Part shown: positions 21,995 to 26,796 of the stretch, piece by piece
How positions within the stretch are numbered: the first letter of the stretch is position 1
How the letters are laid out: every line of letters begins with the position of its first letter
IMG/VR virus record: IMGVR_UViG_3300024343_000097
Coordinates: 1-26,796 of that record
Direction: 5' to 3' (one strand)
Length of the DNA stretch: 26,796 nucleotides
Origin: a virus
Translations under genes and position numbers: made by a program
Notes under the pieces: generated by a model
The model's input: the letters and a program-made list of their open reading frames with translations, nothing else
Database searches by the model: none
What the model was told of the DNA's origin: nothing

Positions 21995-22003
21995 ATTATA
22001 TCA
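21995..22003 (-). promoter_or_regulatory. Extended -10 promoter after ninG
   Basis: TGATATAAT on the - strand, then TATG. The TGA is also the ninG stop codon. It lies 30 bases upstream of the Lys/Pro-rich gene. The -35 is weak, so the TGn extension would matter. Similar to 18824 and 11211. Confidence 0.5.
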
Positions 22004-22606
22004 AACTCCCGCGTCTTTTAGTAATTTTCTGTATCGCTTTATCTCTAACTCTATGTCTTGCCAAGTAGGGAATAATTCTTTTAGTGTTGGATAGTTCGCT
22101 TCACAAGATAAATATTCAGCAAATCCCTCTCCATACTCAATATCCAAAGCTATATCATATTCAACCGGCATTCCCGAGCCGTGCTGATTACAGTTAACTG
22201 AGCATTGTTTGTGAATATTTTCCGGTATAAATCTGCGCCTATCTCCCCCACCCCTTCCTGCGTGATGTCTATGACCTGCATCATACTTAACTGATTGGTC
22301 AGTTTTGCCGCAAGTGTAGCAACCTTTATCTTTATCTCTAACGTGTACAATCCATTTATGAATTTCAATCTTTAGCTTGGTGTACCATTGGGAGCGAGTC
22401 ATTAATTCTTTTTTTCGCTGAGTGTCTTTTGCTTTCTGCTTTTTGTAAGTGATGACTTTGGCCTTTTGCTTTAATTCGCCGGGCTTTTTAGTTGCATAAT
22501 CATACTGGCATTGTTTATCACAAAAGAAACCGATAGGCGCAACAATCCCTTTTGAGGCTTCTTTGTATTTTTTACATGAAGTGCACCGCCTTTTCTTGTT
22601 AGCCAT
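22001..22606 (-). CDS. ninG: NinG-like recombination nuclease (Rap family)
   Basis: This is a 201-residue protein of the lambda NinG/Rap type, a branched-DNA endonuclease that resolves recombination intermediates. Visible features are a zinc-ribbon N-terminus (C8, C11, C29, C33), a basic region (Lys/Gln-rich, 45-66), a second Cys pair C96/C99 (CYTCG), then AGHRHHAGR at 110-118 and C135/C139 in HKQCSVNCNQHGSG, as in HNH-like folds. The length is typical (lambda Rap is 204 residues). GGAG precedes ATG 22606. It acts with RecT and the exonuclease encoded upstream in the same operon. Confidence 0.85.
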   Translation of the reverse strand: MANKKRRCTSCKKYKEASKGIVAPIGFFCDKQCQYDYATKKPGELKQKAKVITYKKQKAKDTQRKKELMTRSQWYTKLKIEIHKWIVHVRDKDKGCYTCGKTDQSVKYDAGHRHHAGRGGGDRRRFIPENIHKQCSVNCNQHGSGMPVEYDIALDIEYGEGFAEYLSCEANYPTLKELFPTWQDIELEIKRYRKLLKDAGV

Positions 22607-22609
22607 TAC

Positions 22610-22834
22610 TTAAAACTCCAATCTGTTAGATGCCTCTAGCTCACCTGGGTATCCTTCAACAAACGACTCGCTCCAGCCTGACCCCATCCTATGCCAAAAA
22701 GGCTTTTCATGTCCGTGATCGCCTTTGTCCCACAATACAAATTCTACATCACCGTTTCTCTCGTTCTTTCTGTATCGCCCACTTCTAGGCTCGCCACTTG
22801 GCATAATTATTTGTCCATGAATGTAACTAGCCAT
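22610..22834 (-). CDS. Hypothetical protein
   Basis: This is a 74-residue ORF in the Nin-like region, rich in Gly, Arg, Trp and Glu. FWHRMGSGWSESF and EFVLWDKGDHGHEKP suggest a compact beta fold. It starts in TAATG overlap with the upstream zinc-ribbon gene. No function is assigned. Confidence 0.55.
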   Translation of the reverse strand: MASYIHGQIIMPSGEPRSGRYRKNERNGDVEFVLWDKGDHGHEKPFWHRMGSGWSESFVEGYPGELEASNRLEF

Positions 22835-22983
22835 TACTTTTCCTTACACTTATCACAAATAAAAACTGGTCGACCTAAACTATCACGTTTTGGCGACCTC
22901 CAAGCTTCTTGTCCTTGCATGAATATATAATCATTACATTTGCATGTTTTGTTACAGTCTTTTGATACAGTATCTTTTTGCAT
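22834..22983 (-). CDS. Small zinc-ribbon-like protein
   Basis: This is a 49-residue ORF found by reading the gap. It has Cys at 10, 14, 16, 43 and 46 (CNKTCKC and CDKC), a likely zinc site, with a basic centre (WRSPKRDSLGRP). AAGGA precedes ATG 22983, and its stop overlaps the next start as TAATG. It is similar in kind to small Nin-region zinc proteins of lambdoid phages. Confidence 0.6.
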   Translation of the reverse strand: MQKDTVSKDCNKTCKCNDYIFMQGQEAWRSPKRDSLGRPVFICDKCKEK

Positions 22984-22992
22984 TATTTATCC

Positions 22993-23427
22993 TTAAAAAA
23001 AGCTCATTAATTTATTCCAAGTTGCTTCGTCTGCGCTATGAAATACATTTTTACATGCTGCAGTTACTAATTTTTGATAGCATTCTCGCCTAACTTCCTC
23101 CTTCATTTTTGCGTAGCTTATTGATTGAGCTGTAACCTCAATATACCCAGTACGAGGATCAACCATTGTTTTTGAATACCCAGCAGCAATCAATAATTGT
23201 TTTTTAGTATAGTCGATTTCATCTTTATCAACCTCTTCGTCACCAAAATAGTGCTTGGCACAATACTTATAAAACACATGAATTTTTTGTAATAATTTAT
23301 AATTATGGTTTAACTTTACTTCGTAACTATAAACATCGCCCACTGCTAAATTCTTCGCTTCATCAACATCATCATCACCAGCAGGCCAAAACTTTCCGTT
23401 AGCGGTCTTAATTAAGTTTATTATCAT
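22993..23427 (-). CDS. DUF1367 family protein
   Basis: This is a 144-residue protein of the DUF1367 type, often found in the recombination region of lambdoid phages. NGKFWPAGDDDVDEAKNLAVGDVYSYEVKLNHNYKLLQKIHVFYKYC matches the usual pattern: an N-terminal strand, then a helix with basic and aromatic residues. The C-terminal helices (YAKMKEEVRRECYQKLVTAACKNVF) are also typical. Function unproven, probably DNA metabolism, by context with NinG. GGTGA precedes ATG 23427. Confidence 0.75.
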   Translation of the reverse strand: MIINLIKTANGKFWPAGDDDVDEAKNLAVGDVYSYEVKLNHNYKLLQKIHVFYKYCAKHYFGDEEVDKDEIDYTKKQLLIAAGYSKTMVDPRTGYIEVTAQSISYAKMKEEVRRECYQKLVTAACKNVFHSADEATWNKLMSFF

Positions 23428-23499
23428 TAGTTCACCGAATAAATAAATACAATAATCATTTTGATCGACAATAAATAATAAAAAGCCTCGCCTATTTTG

Positions 23500-23898
23500 C
23501 TACTCTTCATTGTTTATCAACTTAATATCTCTGTTTATTGTTGTGCTAGCTACACCCAAAATAATAGCTATTGCGCGATTAGATATCTTTTCGCCTTTTG
23601 ATAGTATTTCTTTTATTTTTGCATGCCGCTTAATTGCCTCTTCTTTTCTCGTGGTCAATGCAGACCCTCTGCCAATACCAGTTAGCTCAAGCATTTTGCT
23701 TTTACTTATTGATTCTCCGCAAAACCTCTGTACAGCACTATTGCAAATACCTAACTGCTCAGCAACTTCCTTTATTTTAAGGCCTGAAAGTCTTAACTTT
23801 ACAGCCTCCTTTTTAACCTCTTCACTGTGATGCGTGTAAGTTTTTTCTGGCAATTCTTTTTCAGAATTAAAGCTTGATAGTAAGTTACCTAAAATCAT
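23500..23898 (-). CDS. Putative HTH DNA-binding protein
   Basis: This 132-residue ORF starts at ATG 23898, preferred over ATG 23910 because GGGG is 6 bases upstream. It has two helix-turn-helix-like units. The first is HSEEVKKEAVKLRLSGLKIKEVAEQLGICNSAVQRF (about residues 23-60), like IS3 OrfA or response-regulator HTH. The second is ISNRAIAIILGVASTTINRDIKLI at the C-terminus. It is basic, and no transposase domain follows, so a phage regulator is more likely, perhaps of late genes. That role is inference from position between the recombination genes and the late region. Confidence 0.55.
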   Translation of the reverse strand: MILGNLLSSFNSEKELPEKTYTHHSEEVKKEAVKLRLSGLKIKEVAEQLGICNSAVQRFCGESISKSKMLELTGIGRGSALTTRKEEAIKRHAKIKEILSKGEKISNRAIAIILGVASTTINRDIKLINNEE

Positions 23899-23938
23899 AA
23901 TAAACCCCATATAAAATAATTGAACTCTGGAAAGCTGG

Positions 23939-24085
23939 TTAAATACGCCAGAGCGAAAGAAAATACAACCAAATACAAATGAAAATAGTTGCTGTCAGTA
24001 AAGCTCCTGCGAGTAACGTTAGAAATATAAACACCCCTTTATTTTTGAAATGATTTAATTTTCTTTGTTGTGATTTGCTGAGCAT
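23939..24085 (-). CDS. Small single-pass membrane protein
   Basis: This is a 48-residue ORF found by reading the gap. A basic N-terminus (MLSKSQQRKLNHFKNKG) is followed by a long hydrophobic stretch (residues 18-46, two short or one long membrane segment) with several aromatic residues. AAGGA precedes ATG 24085. It lies between the exonuclease and HTH genes. Confidence 0.5.
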   Translation of the reverse strand: MLSKSQQRKLNHFKNKGVFIFLTLLAGALLTATIFICIWLYFLSLWRI

Positions 24086-24095
24086 CTCTTCTTCC

Positions 24096-24887
24096 TTATT
24101 CAGTTAACTGCCACTGCTGCCCAAATTCCATACCTAATTTCCCTAACATTAAATCCATATCATTAGTGAAATTCTTAAATGCTTCGTCGTACTTTTTCAT
24201 GTAAGTTTCGTCACGTTCGATTAATACCCAGTGTAGATTTTTAGTTTTTATACGCGGGTCATAGTTAGCAAAGTACCAAGACTCGTAACCTGTAACCCAC
24301 ATTGAATACTGGCATTGTTCTATGTATTCTTTTTTAATTTTTTCGCACGTTGCGAACTCTACGAATACTTTTGTTGTGAACGGACATTTTAATTCTAAGC
24401 CGATTTTTTTGCCGACAATTAACCCATCAGGAGATATACCACAACGCTTACCTTTATCTTTATATATAAATGCTGGCACATCTACATCAACACCCAATTC
24501 AAGCTCAAATAACGCCCTTGCTGAATCTTCATGCTCATTACCCCATTCGCACTGTTTAAAGCTCATTTCATCAGGTAACAAGCCAGTAACTATTTGCCCC
24601 ACCAATTCAGCCATATAGCCTTGACGCATATCTCCGTAAACTCTTGGCAAAGTTGCACGTATATCGTCCTGAACCTTGGTCTTGTTTGTACCCATGAACT
24701 TAACGCCTGACTTTAAATAAAAAGAGTGCATCTTTTCCTCTTTCATATAATGAAAGTCGCAATCATCTAGCATAGGCGCAAGCTTTGACTCTGTTGAGAA
24801 TTCAGCGGCACGACTAGCAGATATAACGCCAGCCTTTAACGCAAACCAATCTTGCGAACCTTGCTCTATATCTTTAATGATAATCAT
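24096..24887 (-). CDS. YqaJ-like viral recombinase exonuclease
   Basis: This is a 263-residue 5'-3' double-strand exonuclease of the lambda Exo/YqaJ type. It contains EWGNEHEDSARALFE near 114-128 (metal-binding glutamates), SPDG with D154 and LELKCP with E165 and K167, which together match the PD-(D/E)xK nuclease core. It works with RecT to form and anneal single strands. ATGA overlap with recT at 24884-24887 couples them, with AGGTGG as ribosome binding site. Confidence 0.88.
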   Translation of the reverse strand: MIIIKDIEQGSQDWFALKAGVISASRAAEFSTESKLAPMLDDCDFHYMKEEKMHSFYLKSGVKFMGTNKTKVQDDIRATLPRVYGDMRQGYMAELVGQIVTGLLPDEMSFKQCEWGNEHEDSARALFELELGVDVDVPAFIYKDKGKRCGISPDGLIVGKKIGLELKCPFTTKVFVEFATCEKIKKEYIEQCQYSMWVTGYESWYFANYDPRIKTKNLHWVLIERDETYMKKYDEAFKNFTNDMDLMLGKLGMEFGQQWQLTE

Positions 24888-25726
24888 GATGCCACCTGTA
24901 ATACTTTCTCAAAATCAACTGATTTAATATCACTAAGATTATTAAACTTAAATGCTCTTGCAACCTTTTCGCCTTTTGCCGTATAAATCCCTTCATTATC
25001 ACAAAGTAAAGGTAGTAATTGGCCTGCTTGCTCTGTATTTATTAATTCGTTAGTGATATCTTTTTCAATACCTTCACCGTTATCATTAAGCATCTGAATG
25101 GCTGTACCGAGCCTTTCACATTTAGGCCAATATTTATAAGCACGTTTAACAACTGTTTTACGGATCATTTCACCTTCGTCGGTTTTCCATGGTCCGTTTC
25201 CTTTCTTGAACGCTTCAGACCTTGCGCGAATATCAAATATTTCTTGAATGCTCATTTCTTCAGTCAGGTAATCACCATCAATGGTTTTAACGGTACAGTA
25301 TGCGCCAACTATTTCACCTCTATCGCCAAATGTATTGGATAAGTGGCTAGGCTCTTTTGATAAACCGGCATTTTGATAAGTGTCATTAGCGCGAACGATT
25401 TTACATTGCCCCCACAATATAACGCCTGATGATTGCGCCAAGTGAAGTAAGCCCCTATAACTTAAATCTAAACATACGCCACCTTTGCGTGGCACAAGGT
25501 AAGCATGCTTTAACGCTGGGTTCAAGCTAATACCAATGCTAGCAATATTGATTATTGCATTCTGTAGGCTCGCTTGGTTCTTCTGAGCTATTCCGGCAAG
25601 ATAACTATTTGCCGTTATTGCTTGGATTGCAAATTGCTTTTCTTTTTCCCACACTACGGATTCATCAGAAAGAACAGGTAAAAATAACCCCTCTTGATTC
25701 CCTATATATTCAACTAAATTACTCAC
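24884..25726 (-). CDS. recT: RecT single-strand annealing protein
   Basis: This is a 280-residue RecT-family annealing protein. The pattern of the family is clear: a helical N-terminus (KQFAIQAITANSYLAGIAQKNQASLQNAIINIASIGISLNPALKHAYLVPR), then CLDLSYRGLLHLAQSSG, GEIVGAYCTVKTIDG and the MIRKTVVKRAYKYWP helix. Start is GTG 25726, supported by AAGGGG 6 bases upstream. It overlaps the 65-residue upstream gene by 8 bases and the exonuclease by 4. Confidence 0.92.
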   Translation of the reverse strand: MSNLVEYIGNQEGLFLPVLSDESVVWEKEKQFAIQAITANSYLAGIAQKNQASLQNAIINIASIGISLNPALKHAYLVPRKGGVCLDLSYRGLLHLAQSSGVILWGQCKIVRANDTYQNAGLSKEPSHLSNTFGDRGEIVGAYCTVKTIDGDYLTEEMSIQEIFDIRARSEAFKKGNGPWKTDEGEMIRKTVVKRAYKYWPKCERLGTAIQMLNDNGEGIEKDITNELINTEQAGQLLPLLCDNEGIYTAKGEKVARAFKFNNLSDIKSVDFEKVLQVAS

Positions 25727-25916
25727 TTGCTTCCCCTTCTATATAAGCCCAATGCGTCATGCTATGGCTTTGTAGTTCATTAATTACATTATCAACTGAT
25801 GACTCATTCTTGCAAAAATCTACTATGTGATAGCTAGGCCCATATAGTCCTTCTTTTTTACCAAGTATTGCAGCTATCTTTTCCGGCTGGTTAATATTTA
25901 ATGTTAAAAATTCCAT
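25719..25916 (-). CDS. Hypothetical protein
   Basis: This is a 65-residue ORF of unknown family (KIAAILGKKEGLYGPSYHIVDFC, ending in acidic EGEASE). It sits between the zinc ribbon gene and recT. ATG immediately follows the TAA of the zinc ribbon gene, with GAGGG upstream. It may be a small modulator of recombination or host, similar in placement to lambda Gam-region genes, but no similarity to Gam is seen. Confidence 0.55.
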   Translation of the reverse strand: MEFLTLNINQPEKIAAILGKKEGLYGPSYHIVDFCKNESSVDNVINELQSHSMTHWAYIEGEASE

Positions 25917-26072
25917 TTACTCGCCCTCAATAACGTGTCTACATTCTTCATTATCACACTCTAACCAATCAATACCAGAGTAATGATTAAGAGTCATTGT
26001 TGATTCGCATACTGGACAATAATCACCCTCTGGCTCGTCTGCGTTAACTGCTATTTGATTCTCGATAGACAT
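25917..26072 (-). CDS. Small zinc-ribbon protein, first gene of early operon
   Basis: This is a 51-residue ORF with CPVC at 19-22 and ECDNEEC ending at 44, then H46, a plausible zinc ribbon. I chose ATG 26072 over an upstream start at 26117 because TAAGGAGG lies at 26081-26088, the strongest Shine-Dalgarno in the window. As first gene after the leftward promoter it is likely made early and in quantity. The N-terminal 18 residues are acidic. Role unknown. Confidence 0.65.
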   Translation of the reverse strand: MSIENQIAVNADEPEGDYCPVCESTMTLNHYSGIDWLECDNEECRHVIEGE

Positions 26073-26107
26073 TTTTTTATTCCTCCTTAACCGCTTTGAT
26101 GGAATTA

Positions 26108-26135
26108 ATATTAGCACGATAAATTGTTAAAGCAA
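26108..26135 (-). promoter_or_regulatory. Leftward early promoter (pL-like)
   Basis: TTGCTT (26130-26135) and an extended -10 TGC-TAATAT (26108-26116) are 16 bases apart on the - strand. It precedes the zinc-ribbon/RecT operon. Its -35 overlaps a 16-base imperfect palindrome (26132-26147) shared with the rightward promoter. Confidence 0.5.
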
Positions 26136-26192
26136 GTATTTATTTGCATTTATTTAATTGTTTATATACACTATAGAAAAATCAACAATTAA
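26122..26192. promoter_or_regulatory. Divergent control region with repeated AATTGTT sites
   Basis: AATTGTT occurs at 26122-26128 and 26156-26162 and inverted (AACAATT) at 26184-26190. The last two form a 9-base inverted pair, TTAATTGTT/AACAATTAA, 30 bases apart. GCAAGTATTTATTTGC at 26132-26147 is a partial palindrome whose arms form both -35 boxes. Together these are candidate operators for the XRE protein encoded at 26201 or another repressor. Confidence 0.4.
26144..26172 (+). promoter_or_regulatory. Rightward promoter for XRE gene
   Basis: TTGCAT (26144-26149) and TACACT (26167-26172) are 17 bases apart; an alternative -10, TATACA, has 15 bases. The AATTGTT site at 26156 lies between them, and the inverted site at 26184 lies downstream, fitting repression. 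Only moderate match. Confidence 0.4.
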
Positions 26193-26200
26193 GGGTAAAG

Positions 26201-26404
26201 ATGTTTAAATTAAAAAAAGCAGTAAAGGTGTGTTTAGCAAAGAGCGAATGGAACATGGATGACTTGGCAAAAAGCTTATGTAAACCTAAAGCTACAGTTA
26301 ATAGCGCTTTATATAATGGCAATCCAACACTAGCAACACTTAACGATATGGCAAAAGAGTTTAAATTAACATTAAGTGAATTTATCGCATTAGGGGAAGA
26401 ATAA
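26201..26404 (+). CDS. XRE-family HTH regulator, Cro-like
   Basis: This is a 67-residue protein that is nearly all a helix-turn-helix domain: EWNMDDLAKSLCKPKATVNSALYNGNPTLATLNDMAKEF is the typical XRE five-helix pattern, with KPKATVNSAL as recognition helix. It lacks a C-terminal protease or dimer domain, so it is Cro-like or a short repressor, and it could bind the control region just upstream. Divergent orientation with the recombination operon matches lambdoid regulation. AAGGG precedes ATG 26201 at 6 bases. Confidence 0.75.
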   Translation: MFKLKKAVKVCLAKSEWNMDDLAKSLCKPKATVNSALYNGNPTLATLNDMAKEFKLTLSEFIALGEE

Positions 26405-26475
26405 TGAAAACTCTACTAAACTTAATCAATAAAAGCGCTGACTTTTTTAACGAATTATTTGGGTGTACGCTATGA
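26404..26475 (+). CDS. 23-residue coupled peptide
   Basis: ATG 26404 overlaps the XRE stop (TAATG) and its TGA overlaps the next ATG (ATGA) at 26472-26475. The peptide has an amphipathic, partly hydrophobic helix (LLNLINKSADFFNELFG) and a Cys near the end. Tight coupling on both sides suggests it is translated, either as a small effector or simply to carry ribosomes to the next gene. Confidence 0.4.
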   Translation: MKTLLNLINKSADFFNELFGCTL

Positions 26476-26648
26476 AAGGAATTAACAAAGAGTTAGATGA
26501 TAAAATAAAACGCGAGTGTTTGCTTAACTCTGCAATTAAAAATGTCAGAAAAGAAAAGGAAGACGAGCGACCCATAAACCGTAGGCGAATTGAAGATATT
26601 CTAGAAGCTAAAAAAATAGAGGATGACCTTGCATTATCTATCCAATAA
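26472..26648 (+). CDS. Hypothetical charged helical protein
   Basis: This 58-residue ORF starts at ATG 26472, with GGGTG 6 bases upstream, rather than GTG 26463. It is highly charged and helical (KELDDKIKRECLLNSAIKNVRKEKEDERPINRRRIEDILEAKK). It shares an operon with the XRE gene. It might be a regulator, but has no recognised DNA-binding motif. Confidence 0.5.
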   Translation: MKGINKELDDKIKRECLLNSAIKNVRKEKEDERPINRRRIEDILEAKKIEDDLALSIQ

Positions 26649-26675
26649 ATTAACTGAGTTTATCGTTGAATTACT

Positions 26676-26698
26676 AAGCCGTTAATAGCGGCTTTTTT
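26676..26698 (+). terminator. Terminator of XRE operon
   Basis: AAGCCG TTAATAG CGGCTT on the + strand, then TTTT, is a good intrinsic terminator 27 bases past the last stop. Confidence 0.75.
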
Positions 26699-26722
26699 AT
26701 TGCCTCGAATCAAACACAAAAT

Positions 26723-26748
26723 AAAACCGCTAATTAAGCGGCTTTTTA
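26723..26748. terminator. Second, probably bidirectional, terminator
   Basis: CCGCT AATTA AGCGG at 26727-26741 has AAAA before and CTTTTTATT after. It can work on either strand and may also end a - strand gene beyond the window. Confidence 0.65.
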
Positions 26749-26796
26749 TTATTAATTTTATCAATATCTTCATTGCGAACCGAGGCACTCTCTCGC

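Larger units (their letters stand above)
26649..26796. other. Non-coding end with two hairpins
   Basis: No gene is seen in this stretch. It holds the two terminators listed separately, then an AT-rich tail to the end of the window. The second hairpin has an A-run on its left and a T-run on its right, so a convergent gene may lie beyond the window. Confidence 0.6.

Noticed and set aside
23428-23499. Possible terminator before DUF1367/after HTH gene (AGC...GCT then TTTTTATT)
   Set aside because: The stem is only 3 base pairs, too weak to call.
23500-23898. IS3-type transposase OrfA
   Set aside because: There is an HTH resemblance but no OrfB, no inverted repeats and no target duplication.
1-26796. 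tRNA genes or CRISPR array
   Set aside because: I saw no cloverleaf pattern ending in a tRNA acceptor, and no regularly spaced repeats with spacers.
1-26796. Terminal direct repeats marking a complete genome
   Set aside because: The first and last bases of the window share no visible repeat, and key replication genes are missing.

Overview
The window is a large piece of an AT-rich, tailed double-stranded DNA phage or prophage with a P22-type (podovirus) virion. The evidence is the order and sequence character of the genes: a P22-like portal, scaffold, coat protein, gp4-like and gp10-like head-closure/tail proteins, three gp7/gp20/gp16-like ejection proteins, and a tailspike with a P22-type head-binding domain. 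The RecT plus YqaJ recombination pair, NinG and DUF1367 are lambdoid features. Low GC and many asparagine-rich beta fibre proteins would fit a marine gammaproteobacterial host, but host identity is inference. No integrase, replicative helicase or tRNA is visible, so the genome is probably incomplete here.

Layout. (1) 1-766, + strand: a structured-looking leader, a 54-residue membrane peptide and an M15-peptidase endolysin, ending at a hairpin. (2) 767-11180, - strand: tailspike, three ejection proteins, small virion protein, fibre, needle/plug candidate, gp10-like and gp4-like proteins and a Lys-rich small protein. (3) 11246-13494: coat and scaffold with their own terminator and promoter. (4) 13525-14397: a self-contained cassette of small unknown genes with its own strong promoter and terminator inserted between portal and scaffold, a classical moron arrangement. 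(5) 14404-18832: a 60-residue protein, portal, TerL, TerS. (6) 18834-22003: small coiled-coil protein, two beta proteins (one with five 24-residue repeats), holin candidate, membrane proteins and a Lys/Pro-rich peptide. (7) 22001-26072: NinG, zinc-ribbon proteins, DUF1367, an HTH protein, exonuclease, RecT. (8) 26073-26200: divergent control region. (9) 26201-26796, + strand: XRE/Cro-like regulator, a 23-residue coupled peptide, a 58-residue protein and two terminators.

Apart from the two ends, all well-supported genes run leftward in tightly packed operons with ATGA/TAATG overlaps. Recombination genes are read first, then lysis, packaging, head, tail and ejection genes. Several internal terminators are followed at once by, or overlap, new promoters, three of which share an extended -10 of the form TGRTATAATTA. 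Several genes under 60 codons were found by translating intergenic gaps by eye; several start codons were moved to better ribosome binding sites. All family assignments come from reading the sequence, without database searches.
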